A stretch of DNA of 33,226 bases from Thomasclavelia sp. (lineage in GTDB: Bacteria; Bacillota_I; Bacilli_A; Erysipelotrichales; Coprobacillaceae). The stretch covers positions 1-33,226 of the forward strand of contig JAQVWN010000020.1 of assembly GCA_028749475.1 (NCBI GenBank), given 5' to 3'. A program made the translations under genes and the position numbers. Positions 8,243 to 14,763 of the stretch are shown here, in pieces; the stretch's first letter is position 1, and every line of letters starts with the position of its first letter. A model generated the notes under the pieces. It was not told the DNA's origin. It saw only the letters and a program-made list of their open reading frames with translations, and ran no database searches.

Positions 8243-8470
8243 TTAACTCATTCGAAGGATGATTGCGATAACGAAAAATGCAACTCCTAACACAGCAGTA
8301 GTTCTAGACATTATAAGATCTACCCCACGTTCTTTTTGTTGAGCAAATAAAGAACTACTTTGCCCAGTTAATGCATTAACGATACCATCTGATTTACCAC
8401 TTTGTAATAAGCATAATATAATAAGAGCTATTGAAATAATAACTAATAATCCATTTAATATATTTCCCAT
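8243..8470 (-). CDS. secG: Preprotein translocase subunit SecG
   Basis: This 75-residue membrane protein has two hydrophobic helices (about 4-22 and 55-73) separated by a polar loop holding the family signature (CLLQSGKSDGIVNALTGQSS). SecG assists the SecYE channel. An AGGAGG site lies upstream of ATG 8470. Gene order secG-rnr-smpB-ssrA is the arrangement common in Bacillota, which supports the call. Confidence 0.95.
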   Translation of the reverse strand: MGNILNGLLVIISIALIILCLLQSGKSDGIVNALTGQSSSLFAQQKERGVDLIMSRTTAVLGVAFFVIAIILRMS

Positions 8471-8504
8471 ATTTTTTTACCTCCTATGAGTTGTTTGCCT
8501 TAGT

Positions 8505-8533
8505 ATAATATCATAATCACTTATCAATATCAA
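8505..8533 (-). promoter_or_regulatory. Sigma-A type promoter of secG
   Basis: Minus strand: -35 TTGATA (8528-8533), 17-base spacer, -10 TATTAT (8505-8510). It lies 35 bases upstream of the secG start, with nothing else in the gap. Confidence 0.7.
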
Positions 8534-8592
8534 TAGGCTTTATATTGATTAAAAGCGAATATTTTTGACTTTGTAAACTTATAAAATACTGT

Positions 8593-10281
8593 TTAGGCGT
8601 TATCAACGCCTACTACATAATACCTTCCATCTATTTTTATTAATGTAACATTTGTACTTGTTTGCACATTAGGAATATCAGTTTTAAAAGTATAACTTAT
8701 TAAAACATTATAATAATCATAGTCTTCTAATCCACTTAAAGTAACTTTACTAGGTGAATATGAGACTATATTATAATCAGTAACTTGATTTTTAGAATAA
8801 TCCTTTTGATATTGATAGAATGATGTTTTAGCATAATTACTAAATGAATCTCTTACAGAGGGATATAAATAATCTAAAGAAGTTATTTGATTAGTTTCTT
8901 TCCCTTTAAAACTAAAGTAGTCTACTACAAAGTAAGCAGCTACTAGCTGACATTCATCTTTTCTTTGTTTAGATTGATATGCTGAATCTAAACGCTCATA
9001 GATATTATCTAGTAAATCATTATTTCCCGTTTTTTGATATGGAGTTTTCTTTGTTTGGGTTGAAGAGATGATTTCTGGTTTATTTTGTTGAACATAATAG
9101 ATACATCCACCAACTAGTAAGAACACTACACATAGTTCAATAATATGTTCATTTCTTTTTTGAGTTGGAGTTCTTCTAAGACGATATCTTTCAATCATTT
9201 TTATTTTTGGTAGTTTATCAGAACGAATGAAGATATTAGCGATAGTTAGTAATGGTTTATATTTACGAGAAATCATATTCGTTACTTCGACAAAGATTTC
9301 AAATATGATCATCAAAAAGATAAATAAGAGAATCCCAATAGTACTATTGTAATAGTAAATATAGGAAGTAAGTGAAAATAAGAAAGTTACTGCATATAAC
9401 ACTAAAACACTTTTAACTTGTCCTAGTTGAAGTTTAAACATTAAATTATGATGTAAGTGTCCTCTATCCGCTTCTGAAAAAGACTTATGATGAACTTTTC
9501 TTCTTATAATCGCAATCAAAGTATCCATGATAGGAACCATTAATACTATGATTGGGGCTCCTAAAGTAAAGAAAGCCGAAGCTGAATAACCAAATCCAAG
9601 TAGAGAAATAACTGAGATCATAAATCCAACGTACAAGGCTCCACAATCTCCAAGGAATATCTTTGCTGGATGAAAGTTAAATATTAAAAATCCTCCTAAT
9701 GCTCCAGCAAGAACCAAAGCTAAAGCAGCGATATCGTTTCTTCCTGAAAGAATAGATGTCATTGATATTGTAAATAAAACAATTATTGATATTCCAGCTG
9801 ATAGTCCATCTAGTCCATCAATTAAATTTATGGCATTAGTAACTCCAATAATCCAAAGGATAGTAATAATTATTGAAAGAGGAATTTGCCAGTTACCTGG
9901 TAAAACATCAAAACCTTTTAAATATACCCCGCCCCAAAAGATTACTATACAAGCAGCGATAAGTTCGACTAAGACTTTTATTTTAGGGCTTAAATCATGC
10001 ACGTCATCAATAAGTCCAACCATAAAGACTAAAAATCCAGCTATTAAAATACTATTAATCTGATTATCAGTTTTTAAAAAGATAACTGCCCCTATCATTG
10101 TGGCAATAAAAACTCCATAACCACCAATTCTTACTATTTCATGTTTATGAACAGTTCTTTTGTTCATATGAGCAACAATATCTAAGTCTTTACCAACTTT
10201 AATAAGTATAGGCATTATACAAGCAGAAATAGCTAAAGTAACTATAAAGCTAAGTAAAACATTTAAAGTCAATATTATCAC
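8593..10281 (-). CDS. tagO: TagO/WecA-type undecaprenyl-phosphate GlcNAc-1-phosphate transferase with C-terminal extension
   Basis: The protein has 562 residues, against about 350 for most family members. The N-terminal 340 residues are polytopic and carry the family motifs: GLIDDVHDLSPK (89-100), TNAINLIDGLDGLSAG (148-163, with the catalytic Asp region), FLGDCGALYVGF (209-220) and the RGHLHH loop (273-278). The enzyme loads a sugar phosphate onto undecaprenyl phosphate to begin wall polymer synthesis. After a cytoplasmic linker there is an additional membrane helix (about 381-398) and a soluble domain (about 400-562), probably outside the membrane. It ends in strand-rich sequence (VTLIKIDGRYYVVGV) reminiscent of small alpha+beta folds; I do not recognise it. 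No frameshift is seen. The symbol is by family; the sugar substrate could differ. Confidence 0.85.
   Translation of the reverse strand: MIILTLNVLLSFIVTLAISACIMPILIKVGKDLDIVAHMNKRTVHKHEIVRIGGYGVFIATMIGAVIFLKTDNQINSILIAGFLVFMVGLIDDVHDLSPKIKVLVELIAACIVIFWGGVYLKGFDVLPGNWQIPLSIIITILWIIGVTNAINLIDGLDGLSAGISIIVLFTISMTSILSGRNDIAALALVLAGALGGFLIFNFHPAKIFLGDCGALYVGFMISVISLLGFGYSASAFFTLGAPIIVLMVPIMDTLIAIIRRKVHHKSFSEADRGHLHHNLMFKLQLGQVKSVLVLYAVTFLFSLTSYIYYYNSTIGILLFIFLMIIFEIFVEVTNMISRKYKPLLTIANIFIRSDKLPKIKMIERYRLRRTPTQKRNEHIIELCVVFLLVGGCIYYVQQNKPEIISSTQTKKTPYQKTGNNDLLDNIYERLDSAYQSKQRKDECQLVAAYFVVDYFSFKGKETNQITSLDYLYPSVRDSFSNYAKTSFYQYQKDYSKNQVTDYNIVSYSPSKVTLSGLEDYDYYNVLISYTFKTDIPNVQTSTNVTLIKIDGRYYVVGVDNA
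8594..8612 (-). terminator. Terminator-like hairpin overlapping the tagO stop
   Basis: Minus strand: an 8-bp perfect stem (TAGGCGTT/AACGCCTA, loop of 3) includes the last codons and the TAA. The following T tract is weak (TATTTTAT), so it may terminate poorly or protect the mRNA 3' end. Confidence 0.5.
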
Positions 10282-10300
10282 TCCTATCTTTGTCTATTAT

Positions 10301-10351
10301 CTTGTATTTGAAGACAAAATACAAGAATTAATAAAATGTCTTTATTAATTC
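10301..10351. promoter_or_regulatory. Two adjacent inverted repeats between tagO and mupG
   Basis: A 9-bp repeat (CTTGTATTT, 10301-10309, with 10317-10325) abuts an 11-bp repeat (10325-10335 with 10341-10351). They lie between divergent starts. They may be operators or transcript hairpins; no known regulator motif is recognised. Confidence 0.4.
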
Positions 10352-10363
10352 ATTTTACTTGTA

Positions 10364-10369
10364 TATACT
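10364..10369 (+). promoter_or_regulatory. Probable -10 box for mupG
   Basis: TATACT lies 23 bases before the mupG start. The region 16-18 bases upstream holds only a weak -35 (TTTATT), and the second inverted repeat overlaps it. That layout would allow an operator or activator to act here. Confidence 0.4.
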
Positions 10370-10391
10370 AGATTTATAAGGAGGAATTATT

Positions 10392-11486
10392 ATGCATAAT
10401 TTAGGTATTTCAGTTTATCCAGATAAATGTGATAAAAAAGAAATGTATGATTATATGGAAAGGGCTAGTAAGTATGGTTTTAGTAGAATCTTTACTTGTT
10501 TTCTAAGTATTCCAGAAGATAAAAGAGAATCATATATTGGTGAATTTAAAGAATTTATGAATAAGGCTCATGAACTTGGTTTTATAGTTGCAGCTGACAC
10601 TAATCCAGAAGTATTTAAGGTTATGGGGGCTACTCCATCTAACTTAAAACCTTTTGCTGATTTAGGTTTAGATATTATAAGACTTGATGGTAATTTTGGT
10701 ACTCAAGGTGATATTGAAATTACTCGTAATCCTTACAACATTAAAATCGAATTTAATGCTTCAATGGATATGGGAGTTGAATTATTAATTAAACAAGGTG
10801 GAAATAAAGATCAAATAACTATGTGTCATAATTTCTTTCCAGAAAGATATACTGGTTTAGATTTTGATTTATTCTTAGATTTAAATGCTTATTGGAAAGA
10901 ATTAAATCTTCATACAGCGGCTTTTGTTTCAAGTCATAATGAAGATACAATTGGACCATGGGAAGTATTCTGTGGTTTACCTACTGTTGAAGACTACCGT
11001 AATTTACCGATTGATCTTCAAGCTAGAAATATGTTAGCTACTGGTGATATTGATGATGTTATTATTGGTAACTATCCAGCAACTGATAAAGAATTAAGTG
11101 ATCTAGCAAATATCGATTATCAAAATGTTTGCTTTAGAGTTAAACCAGAAGAAGGTATTTGTAAATTAGAAGAAGAAATTATGTATGATTATAAACCTCA
11201 TTGGGGAAGATATGATTATTCTTCTTATATGATTCGTTCTTCAATGCCAAGAGTTAAATATAAAGGACAATCTATTCCTTATAGAAAATGTGATAAACCT
11301 TTCTTTGAAATTGGTGATGTCTTAATAGTTAATGATAATCTTGCTCACTATCGAGGAGAACTTGAAATCGTAACTCAAGAAATTCCTAATGATGGAGAAA
11401 GAAACTTAGTGGGAACAATTCTACCAGAAGAAATGATAATGTTAGAATTTGTTGATCCTGGTAAACATTTTAAACTTCTTAAATAA
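10392..11486 (+). CDS. mupG: MupG/DUF871-family TIM-barrel protein (putative 6-phospho-N-acetylmuramidase)
   Basis: The protein has 364 residues, full length for the family. Features: N-terminal beta strand with GISVYPDK, FTCFLSIPEDK, DIIRLDGNFG, TMCHNFFPERYTGLD, AFVSSHNEDTIGPWEVFCGLPT. These match the DUF871 TIM barrel followed by a small C-terminal domain (about 245-364; FEIGDVLIVNDNLAHYRGELE). MupG cleaves MurNAc-6-phosphate-GlcNAc from recycled cell wall. A strong AAGGAGG site precedes the ATG. It stands alone: no MurNAc PTS transporter, MurQ or regulator lies beside it, so the exact disaccharide substrate is less certain than the fold. It converges with the HAD gene through a shared terminator. 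Confidence 0.8.
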   Translation: MHNLGISVYPDKCDKKEMYDYMERASKYGFSRIFTCFLSIPEDKRESYIGEFKEFMNKAHELGFIVAADTNPEVFKVMGATPSNLKPFADLGLDIIRLDGNFGTQGDIEITRNPYNIKIEFNASMDMGVELLIKQGGNKDQITMCHNFFPERYTGLDFDLFLDLNAYWKELNLHTAAFVSSHNEDTIGPWEVFCGLPTVEDYRNLPIDLQARNMLATGDIDDVIIGNYPATDKELSDLANIDYQNVCFRVKPEEGICKLEEEIMYDYKPHWGRYDYSSYMIRSSMPRVKYKGQSIPYRKCDKPFFEIGDVLIVNDNLAHYRGELEIVTQEIPNDGERNLVGTILPEEMIMLEFVDPGKHFKLLK

Positions 11487-11526
11487 AAAAACGGTTTGTA
11501 TATTTAATATACAAACCATTTTTTAT
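11482..11526. terminator. Bidirectional terminator between mupG and HAD gene
   Basis: An 11-bp perfect stem (GGTTTGTATAT, 11493-11503, with 11507-11517) and 3-base loop has A-rich sequence before it and T-rich sequence after it. It therefore serves both converging genes; the HAD stop codon lies in its T tract. Confidence 0.9.
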
Positions 11527-12308
11527 TTAATCGTTTGAAGATATTTTGCAAGTCCATCATTTTTAATTGAATCACAAACTTCATTAGCTGCTTCTTTAAC
11601 TTCTTCTAAAGCATTTCCCATAGCTATACCATGATGAGCTTCAGTAAGCATTTCAATATCATTAGTACCATCGCCAAACGCATAAGTATCATCCATACTG
11701 ATATTTAAATAATCACATACTGATTTAATTCCACTAGCTTTATTTATATAGTTAGAATATATTTCTAAAGAATTAGCTGTTCCATGAGAATCATAATCGA
11801 AATCATTAGCAATGAAGTCAACTAATGCTGGTACTTCATCATCTTTAGAATTTACTTCTATTTTTAAAGCTTTTCTTTTAATCTTTTCTTTATCAAACTC
11901 ATAGACCATATAGTTTTCATCAATATGACATTCTTTAAAGAATTCATCTAAAACAGTATACTTTGGATTTAAATAAGAATAGTTTTCTGTTTCAATTACA
12001 TATTCCCAATTATTCATTTCAAGATAGTTTATTAATCGATCAACTTTTTCATGTTCTAGAGTACGATGATAGATTATTTCATCATGAAATAATACGTGTG
12101 CTCCATTACATAAGACATAACCATCAAAACCAGCTTCTTTTATTTCTTTAGAAAGAAAAGCATATGGTCTTCCACTCGCAATAAATAAATAATTATTATC
12201 ATCTTGTAATCTTTTCATTTCTTTTTTTACACTACTAGGTATTTCATTAATGCCATTAGCGTGATCTAGAAGTGTTCCATCAATATCAAAAAATAATGCT
12301 TTGCTCAT
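11523..12308 (-). CDS. Cof-type HAD-IIB family phosphatase
   Basis: The protein has 261 residues from the chosen start. It shows the four HAD motifs: FFDIDGTLLD near the N-terminus (nucleophile Asp8, acid Asp10), IASGRPY (Ser/Thr motif II), the Lys of motif III in the cap-to-core return, and AFGDGTNDIEML (motif IV). The large alpha/beta cap between motifs II and III makes it subclass IIB, which dephosphorylates sugar phosphates or cofactors. The substrate is not readable from sequence. I chose ATG 12308 over the upstream ATG at 12329 because GGAGG sits just before it and because the longer frame would cover that site. A TATAAT (12328-12333) lies just upstream. It is a single gene with its own terminator. 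Confidence 0.88.
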   Translation of the reverse strand: MSKALFFDIDGTLLDHANGINEIPSSVKKEMKRLQDDNNYLFIASGRPYAFLSKEIKEAGFDGYVLCNGAHVLFHDEIIYHRTLEHEKVDRLINYLEMNNWEYVIETENYSYLNPKYTVLDEFFKECHIDENYMVYEFDKEKIKRKALKIEVNSKDDEVPALVDFIANDFDYDSHGTANSLEIYSNYINKASGIKSVCDYLNISMDDTYAFGDGTNDIEMLTEAHHGIAMGNALEEVKEAANEVCDSIKNDGLAKYLQTIK

Positions 12309-12327
12309 AATATCCTCCACTAAAGTC

Positions 12328-12333
12328 ATTATA
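12328..12333 (-). promoter_or_regulatory. -10 box of the HAD gene
   Basis: Consensus TATAAT on the minus strand, 20 bases before the chosen ATG. The -35 region is AT-rich without a clear hexamer. Its position also argues against the upstream ATG at 12329, which falls inside it. Confidence 0.5.
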
Positions 12334-12363
12334 ACATGTTATTTAAAAACATAATTTCTATAT

Positions 12364-12398
12364 TTGAAAAAAATAACTGCATCCAGGATGCAGTTATT
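12364..12398 (-). terminator. Intrinsic terminator of mbl
   Basis: Minus strand: an 11-13-bp GC-containing stem (ATAACTGCATC/GATGCAGTTAT) followed by seven T. It lies directly after the mbl stop. Confidence 0.9.
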
Positions 12399-12404
12399 AA
12401 TATT

Positions 12405-13394
12405 TTATTTTACGTAATGTAAATTATCTAACATAATTCCACATCCGTTAGCTACACAGTTAAGTGCATCTTCAGCAACGAATACAGGAACACTTAATTC
12501 TTTTTCAAGTAATTTATCTAAACCTTGAAGTAATGCTCCACCACCTGTAAGGAAGATACCTTTTGAAACGATATCAGCAGCAAGTTCTGGAGGTGTTTGT
12601 TCAAGAACATGTTTAGTTTCTTTTACAATTGTATTGCAAGTTTCTCTAAGTGCAAGTTCTGTTTCATCAGCAGTAATTGTGATTGTTTGAGGTAAACCAG
12701 TTACAAGGTCACGTCCTCTAACATCCATAGTTTCTTCTGAAATACCTTTCATAGCACATCCGATAGTACATTTGATTTCTTCAGCAGTACGATCACCGAT
12801 TAATAATTTATATTTATCTTTAACGTATTTGATAATATCTTCATCCATAACGTCACCAGCAATCTTAAGTGATGAACTTGTAACGATATCTCCAAGTGAT
12901 AAAACAGCAATATCAGTAGTTCCTCCACCGATATCGATAATCATATTACCAGATGGTTTAGAAATATCTAATCCAGCTCCAATTGCGGCTACTTTTGGTT
13001 CTTCTTCGATGAATACTTTTTTAGCACCACATCTTTCAGCTACATCTTTGATAGCTGATTTTTCAATTGAAGTAATATTTGATGGACAACAAATTAAAAT
13101 TGTTGGTCTAGCAAATACTCCTTTTAAGTTTAATTTATTGATGAAATGAGTAATCATTATTTCAGTTACTCTAAAGTCAGCAATAACACCATCTTTAAGT
13201 GGACGAATTGCTTTTACTTTACCAGGTGTTTTACCTAGCATATCTTTAGCTTCTTGACCAACAGCTAAAGGTTTCTTTGTTTCATCATCTATTGATACAA
13301 CAGAAGGTTCATTAACTACGATACCTTCTCCTTTGACATATATTAAAATATTTGCAGTACCTAAATCGATACCAATTTCCTTTGATAAAGCCAT
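12405..13394 (-). CDS. mbl: MreB-family actin-like rod-shape protein, closest to Mbl
   Basis: The protein has 329 residues, full length. Actin-fold ATPase motifs are intact: phosphate-1 IGIDLGTANILIYVKG (about 7-22), phosphate-2 MIIDIGGGTTDIAVLSLGD and adenosine motif LTGGGALLQGLD. The blocks AIRPLKDGVIADF, EEEPKVAAIGAG and RGRDLVTGLPQTITI follow the Mbl pattern. The N-terminus (MALSKEIGIDLG) has a short hydrophobic-poor tip. The filaments guide peptidoglycan synthesis along the side wall. Its neighbour encodes a DUF1146 protein, and Mbl with the DUF1146 protein YwzB are also near each other in Bacillus. The organism is therefore walled and probably elongated. MreB versus Mbl assignment is moderate; the family is certain. 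Confidence 0.92.
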   Translation of the reverse strand: MALSKEIGIDLGTANILIYVKGEGIVVNEPSVVSIDDETKKPLAVGQEAKDMLGKTPGKVKAIRPLKDGVIADFRVTEIMITHFINKLNLKGVFARPTILICCPSNITSIEKSAIKDVAERCGAKKVFIEEEPKVAAIGAGLDISKPSGNMIIDIGGGTTDIAVLSLGDIVTSSSLKIAGDVMDEDIIKYVKDKYKLLIGDRTAEEIKCTIGCAMKGISEETMDVRGRDLVTGLPQTITITADETELALRETCNTIVKETKHVLEQTPPELAADIVSKGIFLTGGGALLQGLDKLLEKELSVPVFVAEDALNCVANGCGIMLDNLHYVK

Positions 13395-13420
13395 ACCTTA
13401 CCTCCTATAGTTGCTAATAC

Positions 13421-13448
13421 ATTGTAACATCTTTTTTTCTTATTTCAA
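13421..13448 (-). promoter_or_regulatory. Promoter of mbl
   Basis: Minus strand: -35 TTGAAA (13443-13448), 16-base spacer, -10 TACAAT (13421-13426). A GGAGG ribosome site lies about 20 bases further downstream. Confidence 0.65.
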
Positions 13449-13498
13449 GATTAAAAACAAGAATAATAAATTTGCAAAAACATTGATAAAATCATTAT

Positions 13499-13699
13499 TT
13501 ATAAATGAATAGTTACGAACTCTAAAATGAAACTACCAAAGATATATCCAACCACAATACTTCCTATTAAATAAGCTAGATAAAACTTCTTTATTTGCCC
13601 TTTTAAAACATAATCATCAAACTTAACACTAGTAAAGGCATAAAATGTTAAACAGATACTAAAAACATAAACTATTAACTTAATAAATTGATAATTCAT
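13499..13699 (-). CDS. DUF1146-family small membrane protein (YwzB-like)
   Basis: The protein has 66 residues from the chosen start, with two membrane helices (about 4-22 and 42-62) and a short middle segment (SVKFDDYVLKGQIKKFYLAYL). The pattern of helix, SxKFD, basic loop and a Gly-containing helix ending in a Phe/Leu-rich tail fits DUF1146. Function is unknown; the family is often near mbl, atp or murA genes in Bacillota. I chose ATG 13699, with AAGGA before it. The earlier ATG at 13729 falls inside the terminator of the tRNA operon. It lies between that terminator and mbl. Confidence 0.75.
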   Translation of the reverse strand: MNYQFIKLIVYVFSICLTFYAFTSVKFDDYVLKGQIKKFYLAYLIGSIVVGYIFGSFILEFVTIHL

Positions 13700-13717
13700 A
13701 TTATCCTTCTTTCTATA

Positions 13718-13746
13718 AAAAAACATCACAAAATGTGATGTAATTA
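13718..13746 (-). terminator. Terminator of the tRNA operon
   Basis: Minus strand: stem TACATCACA/TGTGATGT with a short A/T loop, followed by TTTTTTTAT. It lies 9 bases after the last tRNA. Confidence 0.85.
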
Positions 13747-13751
13747 TTAAA

Positions 13752-13828
13752 TGGTGACACGTACGGGATTCGAACCCGTGAATGCATGCGTGAAAGGCAT
13801 GTGAGTTAACCGTTTCTCCAACGTGCCA
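13752..13828 (-). tRNA. tRNA-Glu (UUC)
   Basis: Cloverleaf read on the minus strand: acceptor TGGCACG/CGTGTCA, D arm, anticodon loop CTTTCAC (anticodon TTC), T arm CGGGTTCGAATCCCG, encoded CCA. Last tRNA of the operon. Confidence 0.96.
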
Positions 13829-13829
13829 C

Positions 13830-13905
13830 TGGCGCTTGAAGTAGGATTTGAACCTACGACCGATCGGTTAACAGCCGATTGCTCTACCGCTGAGCTATTC
13901 AAGCA
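13830..13905 (-). tRNA. tRNA-Asn (GUU)
   Basis: Anticodon stem ATCGG/CCGAT with loop CTGTTAA (anticodon GTT), T arm GTAGGTTCAAATCCTAC, acceptor TGCTTGA with its complement, encoded CCA. One base separates it from tRNA-Glu. Confidence 0.96.
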
Positions 13906-13907
13906 GA

Positions 13908-13982
13908 TGGAGCGGGTGATGGGAATCGAACCCACGTAGTCAGCTTGGAAGGCTGAAGTTCTACCATTGAACTACACCCGCA
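13908..13982 (-). tRNA. tRNA-Gly (UCC), copy 2
   Basis: Acceptor TGCGGGT/ACCCGCT, anticodon loop CTTCCAA (anticodon TCC), T arm GTGGGTTCGATTCCCAT, encoded CCA. Identical over all 75 bases to the copy at 14009-14083. Confidence 0.96.
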
Positions 13983-14008
13983 AAATAATGCGTATATTAA
14001 ATTTTAAA

Positions 14009-14083
14009 TGGAGCGGGTGATGGGAATCGAACCCACGTAGTCAGCTTGGAAGGCTGAAGTTCTACCATTGAACTACACCCGCA
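14009..14083 (-). tRNA. tRNA-Gly (UCC), copy 1
   Basis: Same 75-base sequence as 13908-13982, 26 bases upstream of it in the operon. The pair looks like a tandem duplication that doubles the dose of the GGA-reading tRNA. Confidence 0.96.
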
Positions 14084-14087
14084 TTGA

Positions 14088-14177
14088 TGGTGCCCAGGGC
14101 CGGAATCGAACCGGCATGGATTTTGAGGTCCGCAGGATTTTAAGTCCTGTGCGTCTACCAGTTTCGCCACCTGGGCA
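14088..14177 (-). tRNA. tRNA-Leu (UAA)
   Basis: Class II tRNA of 90 nt with a long variable arm. Anticodon stem CAGGA/TCCTG, loop CTTAAAA (anticodon TAA); T arm CCGGTTCGATTCCGG; acceptor TGCCCAG/CTGGGCA; encoded CCA. Confidence 0.96.
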
Positions 14178-14204
14178 TTTAATACGTTTATATTTAATTA
14201 GAAA

Positions 14205-14281
14205 TGGTGACCCGCAGGCGATTCGAACGCCTGACCCTCTGATTAAAAGTCAGATGCTCTACCAGCTGAGCTAGCGGGTCA
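14205..14281 (-). tRNA. tRNA-Lys (UUU)
   Basis: Acceptor TGACCCG/CGGGTCA, anticodon stem TCTGA/TCAGA with loop CTTTTAA (anticodon TTT), T arm AGGCGTTCGAATCGCCT, encoded CCA. Confidence 0.96.
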
Positions 14282-14285
14282 TTAA

Positions 14286-14361
14286 TGGCTGGGATACCTG
14301 GATTCGAACCAGGGAGATGACAGAGTCAAAGTCTGTTGCCTTACCGCTTGGCTATATCCCA
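14286..14361 (-). tRNA. tRNA-Gln (UUG)
   Basis: Acceptor TGGGATA/TATCCCA, anticodon stem ACAGA/TCTGT with loop CTTTGAC (anticodon TTG), T arm CCTGGTTCGAATCCAGG, CCA encoded. Confidence 0.96.
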
Positions 14362-14374
14362 ACAATAAAAAAAA

Positions 14375-14459
14375 TGGTGGAGGAGGATGGATTCGAACCA
14401 CCGAACCGAAAGGAACTGAGTTACAGTCAGCCGCGTTTGGCCACTTCGCTACTCCTCCA
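14375..14459 (-). tRNA. tRNA-Tyr (GUA)
   Basis: Class II tRNA of 85 nt. Acceptor GGAGGAG/CTCCTCC, anticodon loop CTGTAAC (anticodon GTA), long variable arm (CCTTTCGGTTCGG region), T arm TGGTTCGAATCCA, CCA encoded. Confidence 0.95.
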
Positions 14460-14465
14460 TAATAA

Positions 14466-14542
<77 letters not shown>

Positions 14543-14543
14543 A

Positions 14544-14620
14544 TGGTGGAGGTTAACGGGCTCGAACCGCTGACCCTCTGCTTGTAAGGCAGATGCTCTC
14601 CCAACTGAGCTAAACCTCCA
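14544..14620 (-). tRNA. tRNA-Val (UAC), first of the operon
   Basis: Acceptor TGGAGGT/ACCTCCA, anticodon stem TCTGC/GCAGA with loop CTTACAA (anticodon TAC), T arm GCGGTTCGAGCCCGT, CCA encoded. One base separates it from tRNA-Thr. Order of the operon: Val-Thr-Tyr-Gln-Lys-Leu-Gly-Gly-Asn-Glu. Confidence 0.95.
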
Positions 14621-14630
14621 GTGCCATATT

Positions 14631-14659
14631 AGTATAACAAAGCCGTTTCTTAAGGTCAA
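14631..14659 (-). promoter_or_regulatory. Strong promoter of the tRNA operon
   Basis: Minus strand: -35 TTGACC (14654-14659), 17-base spacer, -10 TATACT (14631-14636), ending 10 bases before tRNA-Val. This is the closest match to the sigma-A consensus seen in the window. Confidence 0.85.
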
Positions 14660-14763
14660 CTAAAAATTTAAAGATTTTTTATTTTTTATAGGTAGTATTT
14701 TACTTTAAGAATGTATACAATAGTTATGTATAAAATAATCTGATATATTAATGGAGAAAAACA

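Noticed and set aside
12772-13149. 125-codon frame antisense to mbl and similar long antisense frames in rnr, tagO and the ATPase genes
   Set aside because: They lie within strongly conserved genes, lack ribosome sites and follow from the codon bias of the real strand.
13747-14274. Open frames of 62 and 68 codons across the tRNA cluster
   Set aside because: They run through well-formed tRNA cloverleaves, have no ribosome sites and encode tRNA-derived peptides.
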